This document shows, piece after piece, positions 27,407-35,303 of a stretch of 64,000 nt of DNA. The DNA lies in contig NZ_CP123961.1 of the NCBI RefSeq assembly GCF_036327415.1, positions 124,001 through 188,000 on the forward strand. Direction: 5' to 3'. Positions within the stretch are counted from its first letter, which is position 1. The number at the start of each line of letters is the position of its first letter. Position numbers and translations under genes: made by a program. Under the pieces are notes generated by a model, which saw only the letters and a program-made list of their open reading frames with translations, was not told the DNA's origin and did not search any database. The stretch is from Bartonella grahamii subsp. shimonis (GTDB lineage: Bacteria > Pseudomonadota > Alphaproteobacteria > Rhizobiales > Rhizobiaceae).

Positions 27407-27708
27407 TCAGACATATACGACAGCTACAATTTCGTTTTGATTTATAGCTACTCGATACAATATATTTACAGCTACTCGATACAATATAAGGTAATTTGGA
27501 TGTGCTACAATTTCTCGTAATCCTAACACCTTCTCACTCTGTCTGTATAGATATGGATGTTCAACCAATGGCAGTACAGATGCTTCCAAAAACTTTTTTA
27601 TTCGGCGTGTAGCAGATGGATTTTCGCCAGCAATGTAAGTTAAAAAATGTAAGTTAAAATCTGACGCAAATCATCGCGCGCCGAAGACAACCAAACAATC
27701 GGAAGCAT
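27407..27708 (-). pseudogene. ParE/RelE-type toxin, disrupted by short tandem duplications
   Basis: From ATG at 27708 the frame reads MLPIVWLSSARDDLRQILTY, the start of a ParE-like toxin, and then hits a stop. A duplication of AACTTACATT-type sequence caused the stop and frameshift. The frame 27407-27589 resumes the family: SATRRIKKFLEASVLPLVEH before it, then YLYRQSEKVLGLREIVAHPN, YLILYRVA and IVAVVYV. A second, in-frame 24-bp duplication repeats LYRVA. The start overlaps the stop of the upstream antitoxin relic (TGATG), showing an original operon. Confidence 0.7.
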
Positions 27709-27899
27709 CACTTTTTCTGTTCAGCTTCAAGCTGACTGATCATAACTTCCATTTCAGCCATAACCTCATCATGCGGAATAGGAGGATACGGATTTACAAA
27801 ACTTCCCGCTACCTTATCGCGCAATCATGCAGTGTAGCTGCTCTCCTGTTCAACGGTTTCAAACTCTGAAATGAGCGGAGAAAGGGGGGTCTTCATCAT
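27708..27899 (-). pseudogene. RelB/ParD-like antitoxin relic with a nonsense codon
   Basis: Starting at 27899 or 27896 (MMKTPLSPLISEFETVEQES), the frame is broken by TGA where relatives have Trp in SYTAWLRDK, then continues LRDKVAGSFVNPYPPIPHDE and VMAEMEVMISQLEAEQKK. The arrangement and motif IPHDEVMAEM identify a small stability-determinant antitoxin. An AAGGA-type ribosome binding site precedes the start. Toxin and antitoxin are both dead in this copy. Confidence 0.7.
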
Positions 27900-28034
27900 G
27901 TATGTCCTTTCTATTCCTAAATATTGAAGATAATTACTCTTGGCTATGTTGTCAATATTAGCGAATTGAAAATGTTTAACTTTTAAGCGTCCAAAGTTCT
28001 TTTAATCTTAAAACTTAAGGCTTTTTAACCCTCT

Positions 28035-28112
28035 CAAAAAACACGGGGGCTGTTGTCATGATTTTGGTAATCATTCCAGAGAGGTTGAAAGGCGGATAGC
28101 CTCTCATTAAAA
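28035..28112. repeat. Dispersed repeat family C, copy 2
   Basis: Same block as at 27300: TTGTCATGATTTTGGTAATC, TTCCAGAGAGGTTGAAAG and CGGATAGCCTCTCATTA. It precedes the first regulator cassette. Confidence 0.55.
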
Positions 28113-28185
28113 AACAAATTTTGTAAGTAAAAACTATTTTTATTGTAAATTTCCTGAAATTACTTTATGAATTAAAAGATGTTTT

Positions 28186-28372
28186 GGTCGCATACGCAAC
28201 GACCAATAGGGCTCTAAAACCCGAAAACTCAAACATGAATTTATCCCACTCCTGTGGGTATCCCGGAATTCCGGGAGATTTTGCTATGTCCAGGTGCTTC
28301 TCAGCACTAAAAGCAAAATGCTGATTTGAGTTCAGTTTTAGACTCCCGGAATACTCATGCGAGGGCGCTCGC
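28186..28372 (+). ncRNA. Brt-like structured RNA leader, copy 1
   Basis: Begins with hairpin GGTCG...CGACC (28186-28204). An outer stem pairs CTAAAAC (28214) with GTTTTAG (28335), and an inner stem pairs AACTCAAA (28226) with TTTGAGTT (28325). Inside are the CCCAC/GTGGG hairpin (28245), the palindrome TCCCGGAATTCCGGGA (28261-28276), a GTGCT/AGCAC hairpin, and a 12-residue leader peptide frame (28286-28324, MSRCFSALKAKC). The palindrome's right half (28268-28277) can pair instead with CTCCCGGAAT (28343-28352). It ends with GCGAGGGCGCTCGC. From memory, it matches the Bartonella Brt RNA family placed upstream of Trp regulators. Confidence 0.8.
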
Positions 28373-28387
28373 AACCGGCGGGGAAAA

Positions 28388-28753
28388 ATGCAATCTCAAA
28401 ATCTTAATATTGATCTTTTTATTGGCAAAAAAATTCGTTTTAGACGAAAAATGCTAAAAATGTCTCAAACAACTTTAGGTCAACATTTAGGTGTCACCTT
28501 CCAACAAATTCAAAAATATGAAAACGGCTTAAATCGTGTAAGCGCGGGGCGTTTAATGGAAATTTCTGATATCTTAAATATTCCCATTTCCTTTTTTTAT
28601 GCGGATATCATCACAAAACAGCAGCCTCCGTACCACCATGATGAAATCGCATCAAACACAGAGGAATATCTGCTGCTCAAAAGGTTTAGAACGCTCACCA
28701 CGGTAAAAAAGAACGCCATTTTACAGCTCATCTCTGATGAAAATGCAAGCTAA
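28388..28753 (+). CDS. XRE-family regulator, Trp-like, copy 1
   Basis: 121 aa, an N-terminal XRE helix-turn-helix (KMSQTTLGQHLGVTFQQIQK, residues about 23-42) followed by YENGLNRVSAGRLMEISDIL and an acidic/hydrophobic C-terminus, the general shape of small phage-like repressors. Seven copies occur in this window, mostly downstream of the structured leader; from memory they match Trp proteins that control adhesin expression in B. henselae. The ATG is 15 bases after the last leader hairpin and is preceded by GGCGGGG. Confidence 0.85.
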   Translation: MQSQNLNIDLFIGKKIRFRRKMLKMSQTTLGQHLGVTFQQIQKYENGLNRVSAGRLMEISDILNIPISFFYADIITKQQPPYHHDEIASNTEEYLLLKRFRTLTTVKKNAILQLISDENAS

Positions 28754-28933
28754 CACCACATGGATAGCACACACCACGCTCTATTCAAAACCTCCCTTCC
28801 CCCTCGTAAATGCTTTATTACTTGAATGCAAAACACGCCACCCCTCCATTTTGAGAAACGACACGTTAAGAGACACTATTTTAATTTTTATTGTAAATTT
28901 CCTGAAATTACTTTATGAATTAAAAGATGTTTT

Positions 28934-29122
28934 GGTCGCATACGCAACGACCAAAAGGGAACTGAAAACCCTAGATCCGAGCGTAAAATAAGCCCACTTT
29001 GTGGGTATCCCGGAATTCCGGGAGATTTTGCTATGTCCAGGTGCTTCTCAGCACTAAAAGCAAAATGCTGACTCGGATTCAGTGTTTTCAGACTCCCGGA
29101 ATACTCATGCGAGGGCGCTCGC
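28934..29122 (+). ncRNA. Brt-like structured RNA leader, copy 2
   Basis: Same layout as copy 1, but the stems differ and compensate: outer CTGAAAAC (28962) with GTTTTCAG (29084); inner ATCCGAG (28975) with CTCGGAT (29072). Hairpin CCCAC-TTT-GTGGG and the TCCCGGAATTCCGGGA palindrome are kept. The leader peptide frame MSRCFSALKAKC is present and ends with TGA. Confidence 0.8.
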
Positions 29123-29137
29123 AACCGGCGGGGAAAA

Positions 29138-29515
29138 ATGCAATCTCAAAATCTTAATATTGATCTTTTTATTGGCAAAATTATTGGCAAAAAAATTCGT
29201 TTGAAACGAAAAATGTTGAAAATGTCTCAAAAAACATTAGGTCAACATTTAGGTGTCACTTTCCAACAAATCCAGAAATATGAAAACGGCTTAAATCGTG
29301 TAAGCGCGGGGCGTTTAATGCAAATTTCCGATATCCTCAATGTTCCGATTGCCTTTTTCTATGCCGATATCTTAACAAAACAACAGCCCCCATATCATCA
29401 TGATGAAATCGCATCAAGCACAGAGGAATATCTGCTGCTCAAAAGATTTAGAACGCTCACAACAGTAAAAAAGAACGCCATTTTACAGCTCATCTCTGAT
29501 GAAAATGCAAGCTAA
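29138..29515 (+). CDS. XRE-family regulator, Trp-like, copy 2
   Basis: 125 aa. Differs from copy 1 by an in-frame 12-bp duplication near the start (FIGKIIGKKIRLKRKML) and a few substitutions (TTLG to KTLG, MEIS to MQIS). The HTH residues LGQHLGVTFQQIQKYENG are identical, so DNA specificity is probably unchanged. Confidence 0.85.
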   Translation: MQSQNLNIDLFIGKIIGKKIRLKRKMLKMSQKTLGQHLGVTFQQIQKYENGLNRVSAGRLMQISDILNVPIAFFYADILTKQQPPYHHDEIASSTEEYLLLKRFRTLTTVKKNAILQLISDENAS

Positions 29516-29860
29516 CACCACATGGATAGCGCGCTATTCATAAGCATTCATACGTATTTTAAAAAGCAACCTCCATTGCAAGCATTTTTTCATTTTAGGG
29601 AGAAGAAGCCCTTCATATAATAAAAAATAAGCATCTTGACACACGATAACCCTTCATCATTATTATTTTTAACAGGACTGTTTTAAATAGTCTGGCTCTT
29701 GTCAACGTATATGCTATTTGTGTGAACTTAGCCAAACCTACCTTAACTAAGACAAAAAACTGAAAGATAAAAATAATATAGAAATGAGATTCTTATACTA
29801 CAGCTTGTAATGATGAAAGAAAAATGTGAAAATTCTGATCGGTAATGAGGAGGAAATACC

Positions 29861-30904
29861 ATGATCAAGAGAAGCATTAAGCTGCTTATCTTAAGCGTGA
29901 TTGGGCTTGCAAGTTCTGCTATCAATTCAGCTGGAAACACTGAAGAATTCTCAAATTTTGAAAGCTCTCTCAATACGATTCAAGACGCTTCAAACACACA
30001 AGAACCTTTTCAGCCCTTAAAAGCTGGAGACTATGACAAAGCCTATGACTATTACATCCAAGGTTATTATTTAAAAGCTTTTCGTGAAGCACTCCGACGT
30101 GCTGAAAAAAATGACCCTTTTGCACAAACTCTTCTTGCCCGAATTTATATGGAAGGATGTGCTGTTCCTATTGACGGTGCGCGTGCTGCTTTATGGTTTG
30201 AACGCGCCGCAAAACAGGGGGAACCCCAAGCACAACTACGCTATGGACTTATGTTGTTTGATGGTCACTTTATAAAACAAAATCAAAAACTTGGTGAACA
30301 GTTTATTCAAAAAGCTGTCAATGCAGGCGTCAAGGAAGCCTATTTTTATTACGGACAACTGCTTCTTTATAAAGCCGCACAGGAAAAACAAGCTCTCCCT
30401 GGTGTTTCTTCCCAAAGTCGTGAAAATGAAGCCATCGAGCAAGCCTTAAAATTGTACTTAAAAGGGGCTGCTCTTGGAGATGCTGAAGCTGCTTTTTCTG
30501 CTGCAAAAATTCTTTCCTTAGGCACGTTAAAACGACCAAAGGATGATCGCAATGCCCGCAAGCTCATGGAGGTAGCGGCTCAAAACAACCACTTAAAAGC
30601 TCAACTTCATTTAGCACAATGGCTTATACAGGGGCGTGGAGGAGAAACAGATTTTCACCGTGCTTTTCATTTACTTCAAAGAAATGCCATTAAAATGGTC
30701 GCACCAGCACAGATTTCCCTTGCAAGGCTTTATCGAGATGGCACAGGAACAAAAGGCGATATGATAATGGCAGCAGCATGGTATATACTCGCAAAGGAAG
30801 CAAAAATGCAAGCCCCTGATCTTGAAATAATGCTCCAAGGCATGGACAAGACACAACTGGAAAAAGCCCACAAAGAAGCAATAAAGCTCCTTCCTGTTTT
30901 TTAA
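29861..30904 (+). CDS. Sel1-repeat (SLR) protein, secreted or periplasmic
   Basis: 347 aa. A signal peptide (LLILSVIGLASSAINSAG) precedes at least five Sel1-like repeats: AQTLLARIYMEGCAVPIDGA, AQLRYGLMLFDGHFIKQNQK, AYFYYGQLLLYK, AEAAFSAAKILSLGTLKRPK, AQLHLAQWLIQGRGGETD and AQISLARLYRDGTGTKGD. Sel1 proteins act as scaffolds for protein-protein contacts; alphaproteobacterial examples include ExoR-type regulators of two-component systems and PodJ-like polarity proteins. Its function here is unknown. It splits the regulator array, lying between cassette 2 and the orphan leader. A GGAGGAAAT ribosome binding site precedes the ATG. Confidence 0.85.
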   Translation: MIKRSIKLLILSVIGLASSAINSAGNTEEFSNFESSLNTIQDASNTQEPFQPLKAGDYDKAYDYYIQGYYLKAFREALRRAEKNDPFAQTLLARIYMEGCAVPIDGARAALWFERAAKQGEPQAQLRYGLMLFDGHFIKQNQKLGEQFIQKAVNAGVKEAYFYYGQLLLYKAAQEKQALPGVSSQSRENEAIEQALKLYLKGAALGDAEAAFSAAKILSLGTLKRPKDDRNARKLMEVAAQNNHLKAQLHLAQWLIQGRGGETDFHRAFHLLQRNAIKMVAPAQISLARLYRDGTGTKGDMIMAAAWYILAKEAKMQAPDLEIMLQGMDKTQLEKAHKEAIKLLPVF

Positions 30905-30943
30905 AATACTACCCTCTGCTTCAAAGAGATAAAATTTATAGAA

Positions 30944-31051
30944 ATTCCGGGAGTTTTTGCACTGTCCAGGGGCGATAAGCCCTAAAAGCAAAAAGGCTGA
31001 TTTGAGTTCAGTATTTTCAAGCTCCCGGAATACCTACGCGAGGGCGCTCGC
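30944..31051 (+). ncRNA. Orphan, 5'-truncated Brt-like leader
   Basis: Starts inside the palindrome (ATTCCGGGAG) and lacks the left stem arms. The leader-peptide ATG is lost (CTGTCCAGG). The hairpin after it has changed on both sides (AGGGGC-loop-GCCCT instead of GGTGCT-loop-AGCAC), keeping the stem. CTCCCGGAAT and GCGAGGGCGCTCGC are present. It is followed by a 22-codon stub instead of a full regulator. Confidence 0.65.
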
Positions 31052-31070
31052 ACCCGGCGGGGGGAGGGGA

Positions 31071-31139
31071 ATGCAAACCAAAGATCTTTATAACGACATT
31101 GCCATTGGCAAAGAAAGCACACTTGTATCATTTGCTTAA
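31071..31139 (+). pseudogene. Stub of a Trp-like regulator
   Basis: ATG after the orphan leader opens MQTKDLYNDIAIGKESTLVS and stops after 22 codons. The first residues resemble the start of the regulators (MQSKNPHIDLFVGKK); the HTH domain is absent. Confidence 0.5.
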
Positions 31140-31302
31140 GCAAACAATATCCAATAAGCAAAAGAACTAGGCTATCGCGCAAATTCCAAAAGCTCTATTT
31201 TTTCATTCTTTTTGCTTGGATGAAAAACACGCCAACTCTCATTAAAAAACTATTTTTTATTGCCAATCTTCTGAAATTGCTTTATGAATTGAAAGGTGTT
31301 TT

Positions 31303-31491
31303 GGTCGTATACGCAACGACCAATAGGGATCTAAAAACCCGAAACCTCGTACATAATTTATCCCGCTTTGCGGATATCCCGGAATTCCGGGAGATTTTGC
31401 TATGTCCAGGTGCTTCTCAGCACTAAAAGCAAAAAGCTGATTCGAGGTCAGTGTTTTTAGACTCCCGGAATACCAACGCGAGGGCGCTCGC
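31303..31491 (+). ncRNA. Brt-like structured RNA leader, copy 3
   Basis: Outer stem CTAAAAAC (31331) with GTTTTTAG (31453); inner stem ACCTCG (31344) with CGAGGT (31443), both compensating relative to copies 1 and 2. The small hairpin reads CCGC-TTT-GCGG, another paired change. The leader peptide ends as MSRCFSALKAKS. Confidence 0.8.
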
Positions 31492-31511
31492 ACCCGGTGG
31501 GGGGCTTTAAA

Positions 31512-31877
31512 ATGCAAAGTAAAAATCCTCATATTGATCTTTTTGTAGGCAAAAAAATTCGTTTTAGACGAAAAATGCTAAAAATGTCTCAAAAAACATT
31601 AGGTCAACATTTAGGTGTCACTTTCCAACAAATCCAGAAATATGAAAACGGCTTAAATCGTGTAAGCGCGGGGCGTTTAATGCAAATTTCCGATATCCTC
31701 AATGTTCCGATTGCCTTTTTCTATGCCGATATCTTAACAAAACAACAGCCCCCATATCATCATGATGAAATCGCATCAAGCACAGAAGAATACCTGCTTT
31801 TAAAAAGATTTAGAGTTTTACCAACAGTAAAAAAGAAAGCCATTTTACAGCTCATCTCTGATGAAAATGCAAGCTAA
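31512..31877 (+). CDS. XRE-family regulator, Trp-like, copy 3
   Basis: 121 aa from the ATG at 31512; an in-frame ATG at 31497 adds five residues but lies within the GGTGGGGGG ribosome binding region, so 31512 is preferred. N-terminus MQSKNPHIDLFVGKK; HTH as in the other copies; C-terminal variant FRVLPTVKKKAILQ. Confidence 0.85.
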   Translation: MQSKNPHIDLFVGKKIRFRRKMLKMSQKTLGQHLGVTFQQIQKYENGLNRVSAGRLMQISDILNVPIAFFYADILTKQQPPYHHDEIASSTEEYLLLKRFRVLPTVKKKAILQLISDENAS

Positions 31878-32057
31878 CACCACATGGATAGCACACACCA
31901 CGCTTTATTCAAAGCCTCCCTTCCCCCTCGTAAATGCTTTATTGCTTGAATGCAAAACACGCCAACCCTCTGTTTTAAGAAACGACACGTTAAGAGACAC
32001 TATTTTAATTTTTATTGCCAATCTTCTGAAATTACTTTATGAATTAAAAGATGTTTT

Positions 32058-32255
32058 GGTCGCATACGCAACGACCAATAGGGCTCTAAAACCCGAAAAC
32101 CCGAAAACTCAAACATGAATTTACCCCACTTTGTGGGTATCCCGGAATTCCGGGAGATTTTGCTATGTCCAGGTGCTTCTCAGCGCTAAAAGCAAAAAGG
32201 CTGATTCGGATTCAGTATTTTCAAGCTCCCGGAATACCAACGCGAGGGCGCTCGC
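32058..32255 (+). ncRNA. Brt-like structured RNA leader, copy 4 (mismatched stems)
   Basis: Elements are in the same order, but the left arms (CTAAAAC, AACTCAAA) are of the copy 1 type and the right arms (TTCGGATT, TTTTCAAG) are of the copy 5 type, so the long stems do not pair. It looks like a recombinant of two leaders. The leader peptide frame has no stop and runs into the regulator frame. Confidence 0.75.
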
Positions 32256-32275
32256 AACCGGCGGGGGGCTTTAAA

Positions 32276-32641
32276 ATGCAAAGTAAAAATCCTCATATTG
32301 ATCTTTTTGTAGGCAAAAAAATTCGTTTTAGACGAAAAATGTTGAAAATGTCTCAAAAAACATTAGGTCAACATTTAGGTGTCACTTTCCAACAAATCCA
32401 GAAATATGAAAACGGCTTAAATCGTGTCAGCGCAGGGCGTTTAAAAGAAATTTCCGATATCCTCAATGTTCCGATTGCCTTTTTCTATGCCGATATCTTA
32501 ACAAAACAACAGCTTCCATATCATCATGATGAAATCATCTCCAGCACAGAAGAATATCTGCTGCTCAAAAGATTTAGAACGCTTACCTCGATTAAACAAA
32601 GAGCCATTTTACAGCTCATCTCGGATGAGAATACAAGCTAA
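32276..32641 (+). CDS. XRE-family regulator, Trp-like, copy 4
   Basis: 121 aa from 32276. An uninterrupted frame begins at 32165 (the leader peptide start) and would add 37 residues (MSRCFSALKAKRLIRIQ...). The conserved internal ATG with its GGCGGGG is preferred. Variants: RLKEISDIL, QQLPYHH and TSIKQRAILQ. Confidence 0.85.
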   Translation: MQSKNPHIDLFVGKKIRFRRKMLKMSQKTLGQHLGVTFQQIQKYENGLNRVSAGRLKEISDILNVPIAFFYADILTKQQLPYHHDEIISSTEEYLLLKRFRTLTSIKQRAILQLISDENTS

Positions 32642-32821
32642 CACCACATGGATAGCACACACCACGCTCTATTCAAAACCTCCCTTCCCCCTCGTAAATG
32701 CTTTATTGCTTGAATGCAAAACACGCCAACCCTCTGTTTTAAGAAACGACACGTTAAGAGACACTATTTTAATTTTTATTGCCAATCTTCTGAAATTACT
32801 TTATGAATTAAAAGGTGTTTT

Positions 32822-33014
32822 GGTCGCATACGCAACGACCAATAGGGCCTTGAAAACCCTATAATCCGAACGCGAAAATAAACCCACCCCTGTGGGTATC
32901 CCGGAATTCCGGGAGATTTTGCTATGTCCAGGTGCTTCTCAGCGCTAAAAGCAAAAAGGCTGATTCGGATTCAGTATTTTCAAGCTCCCGGAATACCAAC
33001 GCGAGGGCGCTCGC
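32822..33014 (+). ncRNA. Brt-like structured RNA leader, copy 5
   Basis: Outer stem CTTGAAAA (32849) with TTTTCAAG (32977); inner stem AATCCGAA (32863) with TTCGGATT (32964): perfect pairing with sequences different from copies 1-3. The leader peptide reads through into the regulator frame, as in copy 4. Confidence 0.8.
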
Positions 33015-33034
33015 ACCCGGTGGGGGGCTTTAAA

Positions 33035-33403
33035 ATGCAAAGTAAAAATCCTCATATTGATCTTTTTGTAGGCAAAAAAATTCGTTTTAGACGAAAAATG
33101 TTGAAAATGTCTCAAAAAACATTAGGTCAACATTTAGGTGTCACCTTCCAACAAATTCAAAAATATGAAAACGGCTTAAATCGTGTAAGCGCGGGGCGTT
33201 TAATGCAAATTTCCGATATCCTCAATGTTTCGATTTCCTTTTTTTATGCGGATATCATCACAAAACAACAGTCCCCATACCACCATGATGAAATCATCTC
33301 CAGCACAGAAGAATACCTGCTTTTAAAAAGATTTAGAGTTTTACCAACGGTAAAAAAGAAAGCCATTTTACAGCTCATCGCTGATCAAAATGAAAACTTT
33401 TAA
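33035..33403 (+). CDS. XRE-family regulator, Trp-like, copy 5
   Basis: 122 aa from 33035 (an upstream in-frame start at 32924 is the leader ATG). Ends QLIADQNENF instead of QLISDENAS, because the 3' flank conserved after other copies is replaced here by unrelated sequence. HTH residues are identical to the other copies. Confidence 0.85.
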   Translation: MQSKNPHIDLFVGKKIRFRRKMLKMSQKTLGQHLGVTFQQIQKYENGLNRVSAGRLMQISDILNVSISFFYADIITKQQSPYHHDEIISSTEEYLLLKRFRVLPTVKKKAILQLIADQNENF

Positions 33404-33479
33404 CATTATGATATAGGGCGCTACACTCTCTGTTCTTAACTTGCCTCCCACACCTCAAAGGACAGAAGTCCCTTCCCTA

Positions 33480-33690
33480 TCCAGTTGGTAAACAATCCGT
33501 CTTCTCAAAACAGAACGCTTTTAGCTTCCCATTTCATGTGGTTCATTTCACAAGATTATCCGGACAAGCCCCCCTCATATATTCACCACATATTCTCATA
33601 AAAATATCACATGTGCAAAGTTTGATGCCTTACAGCACCACACCTCAAACGATAGTATTTTACAGCAAACAGAATAAGCATTCATGCGTA
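33480..33690 (+). repeat. Dispersed repeat family B, copy 2
   Basis: Shares CCCCTCATATATTCACCACA, ATGCCTTACAGCACCACACC and CACCTCAAACGATAGTATTT with copies at about 12885 and 57085. A 23-residue frame from 33626 reads MPYSTTPQTIVFYSKQNKHS and runs to a stop just where the next frame (HAYFKKDS) would continue it. Confidence 0.55.
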
Positions 33691-33718
33691 TTTTAAAAAA
33701 GATAGCCCTCAAAAAGCA

Positions 33719-33856
33719 ATGCTTGAAAATTTTTTTGGTCAATCTGGAACAGCACCTAACGCATCATTTTATAATGGTGACAGAGGACGTGATCTTAACA
33801 TGCAAACGCAAAAAATTGCTTTTTTATCACAATCACCAAAAGCAGCTGTTTATTAA
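33719..33856 (+). other. Possible small gene or gene remnant
   Basis: 45 codons: MLENFFGQSGTAPNASFYNG followed by DRGRDLNMQTQKIAFLSQSP and KAAVY. In the same frame, codons upstream read HAYFKKDSPQKA. Joined to the frame in repeat B by one frameshift, it would form an ~80-residue protein. I do not recognise it; it may be a decayed gene of which repeat B is the 5' end. Confidence 0.3.
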
Positions 33857-34034
33857 AATATACGCCACAAGAAGCACTTCAAGCAACCTTTACAGCTGAA
33901 ACCATTATTCATTGATTAATTAACCGATTGATTAGATACCGATATGTTGTTAAGTAGCTATAGGTAAAGTTGCTCTTAATTTCTGGAATAGGAGCTTCGC
34001 AAAAAAGAGCAACAATAAGTAAGGGGAATTAACG

Positions 34035-34433
34035 ATGTTAAAATATTTATTGCTGTCACCGGTTGTGTTGGTGGCAGGTTGCGCATCTGTAGGCAATTAT
34101 TCATCAAATTATGTTGATCAAAGTCTTACAAAGCGTCAGGCACAATTAGTCGCTAACAAATTTATTAGCGGTAACAAAGGGTTTTTACCACCCGCTACAA
34201 CCACACTTCTTATAAAGAAAAATAATACAGCAGACAACTTTACTCCTGTATTTATCAATCTGTTGCGACAGAATGGATATAATGTGATTTATACAGATCA
34301 ACCCCAAAAACAACAAAACATGGGTGTGAATTTGAGTTATAGAATAAGATTAAATAGTAGCACTATAGTGTCTCTTTTTCAGTATAACGTGAACGGAGAG
34401 CCGCGTTCTTATATAAATACTCATCCCAGATGA
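34035..34433 (+). CDS. Small lipoprotein resembling conjugal transfer TrbH
   Basis: 132 aa. A lipoprotein signal peptide with lipobox VAGC (Cys about 16) is followed by NYVDQSLTKRQAQLVANKFI, LPPATTTLLIKKNN, FTPVFINLLRQNGYNVIYTD and a short C-terminus. The PPA-T-L motif and the pattern LRxxGYxVxY resemble TrbH of trb conjugation clusters, but no other trb or tra gene is present here, so it is probably a stray copy or unrelated lipoprotein. A ribosome binding site (AAGGGG) precedes the ATG. Confidence 0.5.
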   Translation: MLKYLLLSPVVLVAGCASVGNYSSNYVDQSLTKRQAQLVANKFISGNKGFLPPATTTLLIKKNNTADNFTPVFINLLRQNGYNVIYTDQPQKQQNMGVNLSYRIRLNSSTIVSLFQYNVNGEPRSYINTHPR

Positions 34434-34614
34434 ACCCGCTATTTAATGTAAACATTCTCTATATTTTAAACGTAAAGACTTAAAAGCTCTTGCGAAAGGC
34501 AAAGAGATTTGCAGCTTAATAAAAAACCTCATTTTTAGCCAGAGTGGATAAATTTTATTATAGATTGTAACAATACAAAATAGTGTAAGTTATAGCTTTA
34601 AGATTTAAGGAAAG

Positions 34615-35123
34615 AAGAATATTAAAAATAATGAAAATGCCCCATACCCTAGCAAATTATTACGCGAAGATGTAAATGCAAAACTTGGCTTATCTGTGAT
34701 TGAAGCAGCTGAATAGCTTTCTATATCCCGTGTAGCATTTTCTAGGGTATCGGTAAAAATCCTTATAACGACATTTTCAGTGGGAAATTCATTGGCAAAA
34801 AAATTCGCTTTAGACGAAAAATGTTGAAAATGTCTCAAAAAACATTAGGTCAACATTTAGGTGTCACCTTCCAACAAATTCAAAAATATGAAAACGGCTT
34901 AAATCGTGTAAGCGCGGGGCGTTTAATGGAAATTTCTGATATCTTAAATGTTCCCATTTCCTTTTTTTATGCTGATATCATTACAAAACAGCAGCCTCCA
35001 TATCATCACGATGAAGTGATCTCAAGCACAGAGGAATATCTGCTGCTCAAACGGTTTAGAACGCTCACCACGGTTAAAAAGAAAGCCATTTTACAGCTCA
35101 TCTCTGATGAGAATGCAAGCTAA
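34615..35123 (+). pseudogene. higA relic joined to a Trp-like regulator (copy 6)
   Basis: Plus-strand sequence before about 34745 encodes a HigA relic (PSKLLREDVNAKLGLSVIEA followed by a stop and LSISRVAFSRVS), matching the higA at 556-777. It then joins a Trp-like N-terminal region (GKNPYNDIFSGKFIGKKIRF) and an intact regulator body. The only usable start is ATG at 34821 (100 aa, MLKMSQKTLGQHLG), which keeps the HTH but loses the first ~22 residues. The RNA leader is absent. It may be unexpressed. Confidence 0.7.
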
Positions 35124-35303
35124 CACCACATGGATAGAACACACCACGCTTTATTCAAAGCCTCCCTTCCCCCTCGTAAATGCTTTATTGCTTGAATGCA
35201 AAACACGCCAACCCTCTGTTTTAAGAAACGACACGTTAAGAGACACTATTTTAATTTTTATTGCCAATCTTCTGAAATTACTTTATGAATTAAAAGGTGT
35301 TTT

